Source: CAZBYL01 sp964496275
GTDB taxonomy: Bacteria; Synergistota; Synergistia; Synergistales; Synergistaceae
DNA length: 57,431 nucleotides
Assembly (NCBI GenBank): GCA_964496275.1
Contig: CAZBYL010000006.1
Coordinates: 1 to 57,431, forward strand
Direction: 5' to 3'
Position numbers and translations under genes: made by a program. The notes beneath the pieces are model-generated. The model did no database searches, was not told the origin of the DNA, and was given only the letters and a program-made list of their open reading frames with translations. Of this stretch, positions 32,902 to 41,073 are shown in pieces (position 1 is the first letter of the stretch; each line of letters starts with the position of its first letter).

Positions 32902-33834
32902 CTATAATTTAAGGTCGATGCCGCTCGTTTTTTTATCAAGCATCATTTTTACTATATCGGCAATATAAGCTCCGGCCTCAACCGCAGGTGTTCCGTTTTT
33001 ATGTATATTGGATATCACGGTGCGCCTTGATTCATTCATACCAACATACGCTCTGTAGGCAATGTACGCTGACATGCTTTCCGCCGTCGCAAGCCCGGGG
33101 CGTTCTCCGACAAGCAGCACAACAACTTCGGCGCCTGTGATTTCAGAGACTTCGTCTTCAATAGGCACACGCCCGTATTTCACGAGAAACGGAGAGCCGA
33201 CAGAAATACCATAACGCTTCAGCCCCTCCGATGCACAGAGATAAGCGTTTTCACCGTTTGTATCTATTGCCGTTGCGGAGAGTCCGTCAGCAAAGAAAAT
33301 CAAAGCCTGAGGAGCCGAACCGCCCGACATTTTCTTAAGCAAAGAGCGCCCCTCTTGGGATAATTTTCTGCCAAGGTCGGGGCGGGTCAGATATTCGTCT
33401 TTAGAAGTACATTGAGTTTGGATAACAGGAAGCTGCATACGCTCAAGCAGTGTATCGGGCACATCTCTATGCACCGCATCACGCGCCGCCGCATGGTCTG
33501 CAAGAAATCGCAGCATAGTCTCGGTTTTGTAGCGTGTGCCGGTACGCCACACACCTATCCTGGCCGGAGTAGACGCTTTCATTGCTCTCAGCTTTTCCGG
33601 ATTGGCAGGCGACGGCACATAGATTTTCTTGAAAATATCAATTTCGGACATGTCAGGCAAAATGTTTGTATCATCAGCCGAGGAATCCCGCGCACAAGAC
33701 TCTTTCTTTGGCTCGTCACACGCGGGCGCAAGAGAATCGTATGCTTTTGCACCGCGCTCTCCGCCTTCCGCAAGCATCTCACGAATAACGTCCTCAACGA
33801 GTTTTTTTATATCATTCTGATTTGTGTTTTTCAT
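32902..33834 (-). CDS. eutC: Ethanolamine ammonia-lyase small subunit
   Basis: Beta subunit of the adenosylcobalamin lyase that splits ethanolamine to acetaldehyde and ammonia. Seen: an N-terminal amphipathic extension (IKKLVEDVIREMLAEGG) that targets EutC to the compartment, then RIGVWRTGTRYKTETMLRFLADHAAARDAVH, VIQTQC, DGLSATAIDTNGE and VLLVGERPGLATAESMSAY, the core that binds cobalamin. ATG at 33834 follows GAGGG; the longer frame to 33936 overlaps eutB without a signal. 310 aa. Gap to eutB is 19 bases. Confidence 0.95.
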   Translation of the reverse strand: MKNTNQNDIKKLVEDVIREMLAEGGERGAKAYDSLAPACDEPKKESCARDSSADDTNILPDMSEIDIFKKIYVPSPANPEKLRAMKASTPARIGVWRTGTRYKTETMLRFLADHAAARDAVHRDVPDTLLERMQLPVIQTQCTSKDEYLTRPDLGRKLSQEGRSLLKKMSGGSAPQALIFFADGLSATAIDTNGENAYLCASEGLKRYGISVGSPFLVKYGRVPIEDEVSEITGAEVVVLLVGERPGLATAESMSAYIAYRAYVGMNESRRTVISNIHKNGTPAVEAGAYIADIVKMMLDKKTSGIDLKL

Positions 33835-33853
33835 ATAATTTCCCTCGCGTGCC

Positions 33854-35215
33854 CTATGCAAAGATTGAAGGATCACCGGCCTTCGCCGTAAGTTTTCCGT
33901 TTTCCCATATTCCCATTTTTTCCATCCACGCCTCAAATTCAGGTATCGGAGTATACCCCAGTAAATTTCTCAGCGTGGCTGCTTCGTGAAAACCTGTGCT
34001 CTGATAATTAAGCATCACATCGTCACCGTGTGGTATACCCATAAAATAATTACACCCGGCGGATGATAGAAGAACAGCCAAATTCTCAATGTCATTTTGA
34101 TCGGCATCCATGTGGTTCGTATAACACGCATCGCACCCCATAGAAAGTCCCGTGAGCTTGCCCATAAAATGGTCTTCGAGCCCCGCTCTTATGAGCTGCT
34201 TACCGTTATACAAATATTCCGGCCCGATAAAACCTACCACTGTGTTCACAAGGAAGGGTGAATACCTCTTGGCAAAAGCGTAGCAGCGCGCCTCCAAAGT
34301 CACCTGATCTGCTCCGAAATCTGCGTTTGCGGAACATTCCGAACCCTGTCCTGTTTCCATATACATCAAGTTGGGGCCGTTCGCGGTTCCGCTGGTACGA
34401 ATAAGCTCCTGCGCCTCGTCCATGAGCGCCATGCTTATGCCGAAAGCGCTGTTGCCCTTCTCGCTGCCTGCAATGCTCTGGAAAAATAAATCAACGGGGG
34501 CGCCCTTCCTCACAGCTTCCATCTGAGTGGTAATATGAGCAAGCGCGCAGGTCTGCGTCGGTATTTCAAATCTGGTCTTGATTTCATGAAACCTATGAAG
34601 TATCGCGCTGATATTATCCACGGTATCATCGACCGGGTTGATGCCTATCACAGCATCGCCTACGCCGTATGAAAGCCCCTCATATATTGAAGCCGTGACA
34701 CCTTCAAGATCGTCTGTCGGGTGGTTCGGCTGAAGGCGAACGGCAAGTGTTCCCGGGATACCTATTGTAGTATTGCAGTGCGTTTGAACTCTGACTTTAG
34801 ATGCGCCCAAAATCAAATCCATGTTTGACATGAGCTTTGCCACCCCGGCGACTATCTCTGCGGTAAACCCGCGGCTCATACGCCGTACAGCCTCCGGCGT
34901 GGCATCATCCGAAAGTATCCACTCACGCAGCTCACCGACTGTCCAATTGCAAAACTCGCGGTAAACTGTCTCGTTGACCATACTCTGGTCTATGCGGGTA
35001 ACCTCGTCATCTTCATACGGAATAACAGGATTGTTCCTCAAATCCGCCACTGTCAGAGAGCTAAGAACCTGTTTTGCCGCTACACGCTCCATGGAACTCT
35101 CCGCGCACAGCCCCATAAGCCGATCGCCGGAGCGCTCTTCGTTGGCCTTACCCATGACCTCCTTGAGATCAGAGAAACGGTATATGTGACCGAAAAGTTT
35201 TGTCTTTAATATCAT
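33854..35215 (-). CDS. eutB: Ethanolamine ammonia-lyase large subunit
   Basis: Catalytic TIM-barrel subunit of ethanolamine ammonia-lyase. Seen: VMGKANEERSGDRLMGL, ELREWILSDDATPEAVRRMSR, RVQTHCNTTIGIPGTLAVRLQPNHPTDD, VGDAVIGINPVDDTVDN, LMYMETGQGSECSANADFG and CDACYTNHMDADQND, characteristic of EutB; 453 aa is the standard length. ATG has a clear CGGAGGG ribosome site. It is the first eut gene, 56 bases downstream of the TRAP permease, so the operon may be read through from the TRAP genes. No EutVW or EutR regulator and no EutH transporter was seen. Confidence 0.97.
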   Translation of the reverse strand: MILKTKLFGHIYRFSDLKEVMGKANEERSGDRLMGLCAESSMERVAAKQVLSSLTVADLRNNPVIPYEDDEVTRIDQSMVNETVYREFCNWTVGELREWILSDDATPEAVRRMSRGFTAEIVAGVAKLMSNMDLILGASKVRVQTHCNTTIGIPGTLAVRLQPNHPTDDLEGVTASIYEGLSYGVGDAVIGINPVDDTVDNISAILHRFHEIKTRFEIPTQTCALAHITTQMEAVRKGAPVDLFFQSIAGSEKGNSAFGISMALMDEAQELIRTSGTANGPNLMYMETGQGSECSANADFGADQVTLEARCYAFAKRYSPFLVNTVVGFIGPEYLYNGKQLIRAGLEDHFMGKLTGLSMGCDACYTNHMDADQNDIENLAVLLSSAGCNYFMGIPHGDDVMLNYQSTGFHEAATLRNLLGYTPIPEFEAWMEKMGIWENGKLTAKAGDPSIFA

Positions 35216-35271
35216 AGTATCCCTCCGACAGAAAACAGCTTATTAGAGCTGCGTACAGAAATGCTTTTCTC

Positions 35272-36606
35272 TTAATACTTAATTCCCAAAATAATTCCCG
35301 GCAGCCACATAGACAATGCGGGAATATATGTTGTGATGGCGAGAATAGGCAGCCATCCGAAGCATAAAAATATTAAAGTCGGACGGAGCATTTCATTGAT
35401 GGGAGTCTTGGTAATACTGCTTGACAGATAGAGCAGAGGCGCACACGGCGGCGTAATATTTCCAAGACCTAAATTGACACCCAATATCGCCGCAAAATGG
35501 ACAGGATTTATTCCCACTTCATTGATTATCGGTATCAGAATGGGGGTCGCCAGAACGCATGCGCTGCAGTCGTCCATCAGCATACCGAGGATAACCATAA
35601 ATAGATTGAGCATAAGCAAAATTACATACTTATTCTCTGAAACAGCATAGAGAACTTCCAATATTTTCTGAGGCAGATCCTCCATTATGTATATGCGGCT
35701 CAGGACGCTGCAGGAAAAGAGCATTATCATTATTGCCCCTGTAGACGTAACCGCATCTATCATCGTTTCGCGAAGCCCCTTCATAGTGAGCCCTTTGTAG
35801 ACGAACATGCCCACAGGCAGAGCATACATAACAGAGACGGCTGCGGCCTCGGTCGGGGTCATTATTCCCGTATATATACCGCCCAAGACTATGACAGGCA
35901 TAAACAGCGCAGGAATAACTTCACCTCTTTTGGTGCGGAAGAAGGAGAATTTTTTATCATCGGCTGTCGCTCCGACAAACACGGATTCATCTGCCGTTCC
36001 CCTGTCAGTTACGAGTATCTCCTTATTATTCCTCAGCATGTAACAGTTCAGGACTGAGAGAAGGGCTGTCAGCAATATTCCAGGAATGACAGTTGACAGA
36101 AAGCTCGCAAGTACAGATTGTCCGCCAGTCCAAGCATAAAGAATCATTATCGAGCTGGGAGGTATCAGCATACCAAGAACTGCCGTAGTAGCAAGAAGTG
36201 CGGCACAGTGTCCCTTCGGATAATTTGCTTTTTCAAAACGAGGCATCATAATGGAACCTATACATGTAAGCGTAGCGCAGGCGCTTCCCGTTACAGAACC
36301 GAAGACAGCGCATGATACCGTGGAAACAACTCCGAGTCCTCCGCGTACACGCCCTACAAACTTAGCAACCATATCTATCATCTTATCCGCGATATTCCCC
36401 TTCTCCATCAAACCTCCGGCAATGACAAACAGAGGAATCGCGAAAAGAACTGTCGTGCTTATTTTATTTACTCCATATGGCACCATGAACGTGGGGGACA
36501 CGTCGCCCATAATGATAAAGAACATGGCGGAGGCAAGAAATGCAAAACATACGGGAACCCCCAGTATCAAGCATAAAAACAGAATAGCAACTCCAAGCAG
36601 CACCAT
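35272..36606 (-). CDS. dctM: TRAP transporter large permease (DctM/SiaM type)
   Basis: Twelve-span membrane subunit of a periplasmic-binding-protein-dependent sodium/proton-driven importer. Seen: GVPVCFAFLASAMFFI, VIAGGLMEKGNIADKMIDMV, GSVTGSACATLTCIGSIMMP, LIPPSSIMILYAWTGGQSV, MTPTEAAAVSVMYALPVG and GMLMDDCSACVLATPILIPI, all family hallmarks; 444 aa. ATG begins immediately after the dctQ stop, with GGGGGGGAAATATAA as the ribosome site. No EutH is present, so this carrier is a candidate for ethanolamine uptake, or for the substrate of the upstream reductase; relatives carry carboxylates. Confidence 0.93.
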   Translation of the reverse strand: MVLLGVAILFLCLILGVPVCFAFLASAMFFIIMGDVSPTFMVPYGVNKISTTVLFAIPLFVIAGGLMEKGNIADKMIDMVAKFVGRVRGGLGVVSTVSCAVFGSVTGSACATLTCIGSIMMPRFEKANYPKGHCAALLATTAVLGMLIPPSSIMILYAWTGGQSVLASFLSTVIPGILLTALLSVLNCYMLRNNKEILVTDRGTADESVFVGATADDKKFSFFRTKRGEVIPALFMPVIVLGGIYTGIMTPTEAAAVSVMYALPVGMFVYKGLTMKGLRETMIDAVTSTGAIMIMLFSCSVLSRIYIMEDLPQKILEVLYAVSENKYVILLMLNLFMVILGMLMDDCSACVLATPILIPIINEVGINPVHFAAILGVNLGLGNITPPCAPLLYLSSSITKTPINEMLRPTLIFLCFGWLPILAITTYIPALSMWLPGIILGIKY

Positions 36607-37131
36607 TTATATTTCCCCCCCCTGCGCATCCATTCGAACCTCCGTCTCAGGACGTCTTCTGCATGCTTCGACAAAATCGCGAGCGGCATAAACAGTCATA
36701 AGAATCAATCCGGCATAGACAGCTACGTACTCAGCAACCAGAGGTATTTTCCAAACAGCCGTCTGTGGTTTCTTCACAACCGCATAAGAAATCATGTCTG
36801 TACAGAAGTATGCTATCGTAATGCTGATGACCAGGGTTAATCCTGTTGCGACGATGGCGAAAATTTTACGAAGAGCAAAACTTTTGGTCATAACCTGCAA
36901 AATATCCGCTGTTATCTGAGATTTCTTGTAGCTGGAATATGCGGAACCCATGAAGTAAAACCAAATAGCAAGGAAAACCTCAAACTCCTCTATGGCGTAA
37001 AGGTCTATTTTGAGCACATAACGGAAAATAACTCCGACCGTTATCATAATTGGCAGAAGCAGTCCGACAGAAATCATTATTGCCTCCTCAAATTTGAGGA
37101 TAAAAGATTCTATCTTTTTTATAGTGTCCAA
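36607..37131 (-). CDS. dctQ: TRAP transporter small permease (DctQ type)
   Basis: Four-span small membrane subunit that pairs with the large permease. Seen: four hydrophobic stretches (MISVGLLLPIMITVGVIFRY, VFLAIWFYFMGSAY, IFAIVATGLTLVISITIAYF, VYAGLILMTVYAARDFVEA) and the family pattern YAIEEFEVFLAIWFYFMGSA. 174 aa. The start is TTG at 37131 behind AAAGGAGG. It abuts dctM directly and follows dctP by 101 bases, the usual P-Q-M order. Confidence 0.9.
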   Translation of the reverse strand: MDTIKKIESFILKFEEAIMISVGLLLPIMITVGVIFRYVLKIDLYAIEEFEVFLAIWFYFMGSAYSSYKKSQITADILQVMTKSFALRKIFAIVATGLTLVISITIAYFCTDMISYAVVKKPQTAVWKIPLVAEYVAVYAGLILMTVYAARDFVEACRRRPETEVRMDAQGGEI

Positions 37132-37232
37132 GAGCTGATTCCTCCTTTAAGTGTACCGCTTCGCAGGGCTAAATCATGCCGGAAACGGAAAGAATACTCT
37201 CCGCCCCCGGCAAAAATATGATTACTCTATTT

Positions 37233-38234
37233 TTACTTTCCTGCGTATTCCTTTATAAGCGCTTCGGTAAGCTCTTTACCCAATACCTTGTCAAGTTTCG
37301 GCCATACAGTCTTACGGACATAGTCGGCAGTGGGCTTAAGGTCCTTTGCCGTGTACTTATACACTTTCACTCCTGACTCTGCCAGTTTCTTCTGATACTT
37401 CATCTCTTCCTGCTCGGCTATTTTTATCGCGTTCTTATTGATTTCGGCAATTGTGGACTCGATCAGCTTCTGGTCGGCGGGTTTGAGTCCGTCCCACACC
37501 TTCTGATTTATTACCCACTGCTCAAGCTCCGTGTAGACGTTCATCGGATAATAATGCTTGATAACATCGCGGAAACCGAGGTAGCTGTGCACCGCTGAGC
37601 CACCATACCAACCTTCGGCGACGCCTGTCTGAAGAGCCGTATAAAGATCCGCATAGGGTACGGAAACTGTCTTATAGCCCATATCGCCCAGAGTTATTTT
37701 TGCAACTTCCATATTGGGTATGCGGCAAAGAACTCCCTTGTCAGCCTTTGGATCCAACGGCTTTACAGCTTCTTTGGTGAGCGCAAGCCCGCCGAGTCCA
37801 TCCATGAAGAATCCGAGGAATTTCATGTCCATCTCGCTATGGAAACTTCCGACCTGTTTGTACAGCCAGCCTTTAGGGTCGAACAGCTTATAAAGTTCCT
37901 GCCACGAGGAGACAAGGTATGGCGTCCAATATATCTGCTGTCTCTTGTCAAACTGAGGGGGGATACTGATAAGAGCCATATCTATCGTACCCTTTGAGAC
38001 TTCTTCATAGATAAGTGTGTAATCGCCCAACTGGCTGGCGGGGTACGTTTTGATTTTAATTTTTCCGCCTGTTTTCTGTTCGATAATCTTTTTCAGGTTG
38101 TTCATCTGGATTGAATTCTGGTGGTCAGGTGGGTTCTGACCTGCCAGTCTCAGCGTGAGAGCTTCCGCAAACCCGGCAAATGCAAGGACTACAACGGCGA
38201 CGAGGAGCGAACAAATAATCTGTTTCTTTTTCAT
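37233..38234 (-). CDS. dctP: TRAP transporter substrate-binding protein (DctP type)
   Basis: Extracytoplasmic solute-binding protein delivering substrate to DctQM. Seen: a signal peptide (MKKKQIICSLLVAVVVLAFA, cleavage probably after AEA), then LTLRLAGQNPPDHQNS, MNNLKKIIEQKTGGKIKIKTYPASQLGD, RIPNMEVAKITLGDMG (with the ligand-binding region around the conserved Arg) and TGVAEGWYGG. 333 aa. Strong AAGGAGGCGG ribosome site. The ligand is not readable: DctP proteins mostly bind carboxylates through a conserved Arg (here CRIPN), which argues against a simple amine such as ethanolamine. Confidence 0.93.
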   Translation of the reverse strand: MKKKQIICSLLVAVVVLAFAGFAEALTLRLAGQNPPDHQNSIQMNNLKKIIEQKTGGKIKIKTYPASQLGDYTLIYEEVSKGTIDMALISIPPQFDKRQQIYWTPYLVSSWQELYKLFDPKGWLYKQVGSFHSEMDMKFLGFFMDGLGGLALTKEAVKPLDPKADKGVLCRIPNMEVAKITLGDMGYKTVSVPYADLYTALQTGVAEGWYGGSAVHSYLGFRDVIKHYYPMNVYTELEQWVINQKVWDGLKPADQKLIESTIAEINKNAIKIAEQEEMKYQKKLAESGVKVYKYTAKDLKPTADYVRKTVWPKLDKVLGKELTEALIKEYAGK

Positions 38235-38303
38235 AATACCGCCTCCTTAATTTGAGTGTTTAAATATAGTGCAGACTGAACACTGATGGGTTCTATAATA
38301 CAG

Positions 38304-39287
38304 TTAATGCTTTACCCACGTACCTATTTTCTTTTCCAGTGCTTTGGCGTATATTATCCGTGCCGTCATGACATCGTTGCAGGCAATACCCATAGGCGCT
38401 GCGGTGCGGCGTCCTTCGCGGACAACAGGTTTCTTGCCTACGACAATCTCGCTCATTTCGGCATAAAGCTCTTCTTCTGTAGGATATCCCTGGAAATAGA
38501 CTCCGCCGCCCTGCATGTGCTGATACTGACCTCTGTCGTCAATAACATATACACGCGCTTCCGTCATGACATCTGCATCAAACGCCGAATCATGGTCAAC
38601 TGCTATACAGAGCACGTCCTTCTTGAGATAAGACGCTTTGACGAAGCGAACAGGATTCTCAAGCACAGGGCAGCATGTAATAACAATATCCGCATCCTTG
38701 CAGGCTGCTTCAATCGTAGGAGCAAGCTCTATCTCAAGGTCAGGGAAAATTTCGAGCGTTGCCGCCTTAAATCTGTCCATCTGAGCGGGAAGAGGGTCAT
38801 AAGCGGCAACAGTTTTCAGACCCGGGAACTCCGTTTTCAGTGCACGTGCATTTATACGGCCCTGGGTTCCGCATCCGATAATTGTAAGTTTTTTGCTCTG
38901 CGGATCTGCCAGATATTTTGAAATAACTGCGCTTGCCGCACCTGTACGCCAAGTTGTAATCCAGTTGGCATCCATCACCGCTTTCATGTGTCCGTCGTCA
39001 GAATCAGTAAGGACAAAAAGACCCAAGTTGTACGGCATTTTTTTGTCAAGATTCATCGGAAAACCGGATACCCACTTCTCACCGCAAGTATCAACGTCTC
39101 CGCCAACCCAGCAGGGCATCGCGTGGATGTAGCAATTCTTTCTTGGATGAATACCTATCTTCGCTGGCATTTCAACCTTTCCTTCACCCTTAAGACGCCA
39201 CCCTTCTTCTACTGCGGCAATAACATCAGCCATTGGTATATTCAGTGATTCTACTTCCTTTTGTGACAGCCAAAGCACATCATTCAT
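38304..39287 (-). CDS. Ornithine cyclodeaminase / mu-crystallin family NAD(P)-dependent protein
   Basis: Rossmann-fold enzyme of the OCD/mu-crystallin/alanine dehydrogenase group: members cyclise ornithine or reduce imines or ketimines to amino acids. Seen: N-terminal DVLWLSQKEVESLNIPMADVIAAVEEG, KEN-like substrate part, TGAASAVISKYLADP, GCGTQGRINARALK (NAD-binding, G-x-G-x-Q-G), DADIVITCCP and VDDRGQYQH. ATG 39287 after GGGAGGGAAC; the frame to 39305 is an unlikely extension. 327 aa. Downstream of the grd genes and upstream of the TRAP genes. It could process the imine or amine product connected to the reductase substrate; exact reaction unknown. Confidence 0.82.
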   Translation of the reverse strand: MNDVLWLSQKEVESLNIPMADVIAAVEEGWRLKGEGKVEMPAKIGIHPRKNCYIHAMPCWVGGDVDTCGEKWVSGFPMNLDKKMPYNLGLFVLTDSDDGHMKAVMDANWITTWRTGAASAVISKYLADPQSKKLTIIGCGTQGRINARALKTEFPGLKTVAAYDPLPAQMDRFKAATLEIFPDLEIELAPTIEAACKDADIVITCCPVLENPVRFVKASYLKKDVLCIAVDHDSAFDADVMTEARVYVIDDRGQYQHMQGGGVYFQGYPTEEELYAEMSEIVVGKKPVVREGRRTAAPMGIACNDVMTARIIYAKALEKKIGTWVKH

Positions 39288-39362
39288 AATCTTGTTCCCT
39301 CCCATATTTTGTTATTTTCTGAAACGAGAATTTGTACAAATTCCCAAAAAAACTTCCATAAA

Positions 39363-39743
39363 TTATTTTTGTAATACCTCTTCCACAGCCCCGTCTATAA
39401 ACATTTCATCCATAAATGCGTAATCTGCAGCCGTATGAGCAGGAATTCCTCTCCCCGCCGCGTCATTTGCTCTGCAATAAGAATCAGCAGCTATTTCGTT
39501 CTCACGCTCAAAAATACCGCAGCCGCTTTGCTTCTCGAGAAGCACCGAACGAAAAGGGCTTCTGAGCATCACAAGATTTCCCAAAATAGGAGACGCCGTA
39601 AGTCTGTAACCTTCCGACATAAGAGCACAGACTACATTCATTACATCCACCGGCGTTCCCTCGACATAACGGCTGTACTCATACTTCTTAGAGACGCCCT
39701 TATTGTTCGTGACTATAAGCTTTGGGCAATCCTTGCAAATCAT
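39363..39743 (-). CDS. grdX: GrdX-like protein
   Basis: Small protein that accompanies glycine/sarcosine/betaine reductase genes; function unknown. Seen: KLIVTNNKGVS near the N-terminus and MSEGYRLTASPILGNLVMLR followed by SPFRSVLL, matching the GrdX pattern (VTNNPLV..., GHxLLTHPLxGSVKPNETPYxSVL). 126 aa. It begins three bases after the grdB stop, so it is in the same transcript. The central NVVCALMSEG stretch replaces the usual RDxVHxGH, so it is a divergent member. Confidence 0.7.
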   Translation of the reverse strand: MICKDCPKLIVTNNKGVSKKYEYSRYVEGTPVDVMNVVCALMSEGYRLTASPILGNLVMLRSPFRSVLLEKQSGCGIFERENEIAADSYCRANDAAGRGIPAHTAADYAFMDEMFIDGAVEEVLQK

Positions 39744-39746
39744 CGG

Positions 39747-41048
39747 TTAAAAAACTTTCTGTTCTTCTATATCCGTGGATATTGCGGCAAGAGCTTTTTC
39801 GAGCAGCGCACGTCTTGCTTCGTGATCTTCCTCACTGCTGCCGATTAGTCCGAGCGGGTGCGGAATTGCAATCCCCGGCACGATTCTATTGGAGCCGACC
39901 GTCACCATAATAGGAACGATTGTTGCTATATGGACTACCGGAATGCCGGCCGTATTTTCGATTTCTCTAACCATAGATGCACCGCATCTTGTGCAGGTTC
40001 CTCAAGTGGATGTCAGGATTGCCGCATCGACACCGTCTCGCTTGAACATCTCACCTATTTCTCTTCCGAAACGTTCGGCATTCGCCACAGATGTGGCAGT
40101 GCCGGTAGTCGCGCAAACATACTTGTACAGCTTGCCGAATGCACCCTCTTTTTCAAGTCTGCGCATCTCGTCAACTGGGAGAACGCGATCCGGATCCTCA
40201 AGAGCCCACGTCCTGTCATAGCCGCCGTGTATCGACACAAAATTGTCAGGGGTCAAATCGTCAATTCCGGTAATGTCATACTTTCCCCAATTCATTGCGG
40301 ATGAAACTCTGATCTTATCCGGATTCCCGACAGGAACAATGCCCCCGCTCGTGCACAGCGCTATTGTGGCTCTCTTTATATCCTTAACCGCAGGAGCAGG
40401 CTTGATTTTTTTGAATACCGGCATCTCAAGTTCGGTTTGGAACGCTTCGCCCTTAAACTTTTTAATGCCTATTTCAATTGCACGTTCCGCGCCGTTTTGT
40501 TCGTGGAAGAAGTTTTTCCTTATTCCTCTGTGGAAGTAACCTTCCTCACGTGCGGATCCCATCTTCTCACCGCTCATGAGACGCAGCGCCAAGCGAGACA
40601 TGGCGGCAATGGCATCCTTCATTCCGCGCGCACTGTCGGCAGTCGGAACCGCATAGACAGATTTTCCGTAAAGTTCTTTGCCGGGATTTTCTGCATACCA
40701 GCCGGTAACCGCGGGGATATGAAGTTTCTCAAAAGCTGCCTTACATATATCACCGCAGGCAACCCCGTAGCGTCCCGCGTTGAATGCCGGCCCGGCAATA
40801 AGACAATCGGGCGATAAGGAAGAAATAATACTCAGACACTCGTCCTGAGCTTTTTCTATATTTTCGCCGTAGTAGTTATCTCCGCATACGACGACACCTA
40901 CAACCTCGGCGCTGTCTCCGAAGGCTGCGGCAAAAGCGGCGCCCGGACCGGATATTCCCTCACGCTTAACAGGAGAAACATCCGCACTCTCTTCTCCGCC
41001 CATTCCCGCAAAAAACTGATTTATGTAAAGAACAACCCGTTTGTTCAT
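39747..41048 (-). CDS. grdB: Glycine/sarcosine/betaine reductase component B selenoprotein (Sec at in-frame TGA)
   Basis: Catalytic selenoprotein subunit that binds the amine substrate and passes a carboxymethyl group to selenoprotein A. Plain reading stops at TGA 40004-40002 after 348 codons, but the same frame continues as GTCTRCGASMVREIE... and ends at 39747 with the standard GrdB C-terminus (GIPVVHIATIVPIMVTVGSN, IVPGIAIPHPLG). TGA therefore encodes selenocysteine (residue 349) in a U-x-x-C-x-x-C motif; total 433 aa, normal for GrdB. Other family parts: VLYINQFFAGMGGEE, GPAFNAGRYGVACG and IHGGYDRTWALEDPDRVLP. It follows grdE by 25 bases. The amine (glycine, sarcosine, betaine or other) cannot be named from sequence. 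Confidence 0.93.
39978..40004 (-). promoter_or_regulatory. Selenocysteine codon with bacterial SECIS-like hairpin in grdB
   Basis: The TGA at 40004-40002 is followed after six bases by TGCAC-(8-base loop)-GTGCA (39995-39978), an apical hairpin at the distance and size used by SelB-dependent recoding, with G residues in the loop. Bacterial elements vary in sequence, so the call rests mainly on the reading-through homology. Confidence 0.75.
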
Positions 41049-41073
41049 CTATTCACCCTCCGATAAACTAAAG

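Noticed and set aside
39747..39974. Separate 75-aa gene downstream of grdB
   Set aside because: It is the C-terminus of GrdB after the selenocysteine codon.
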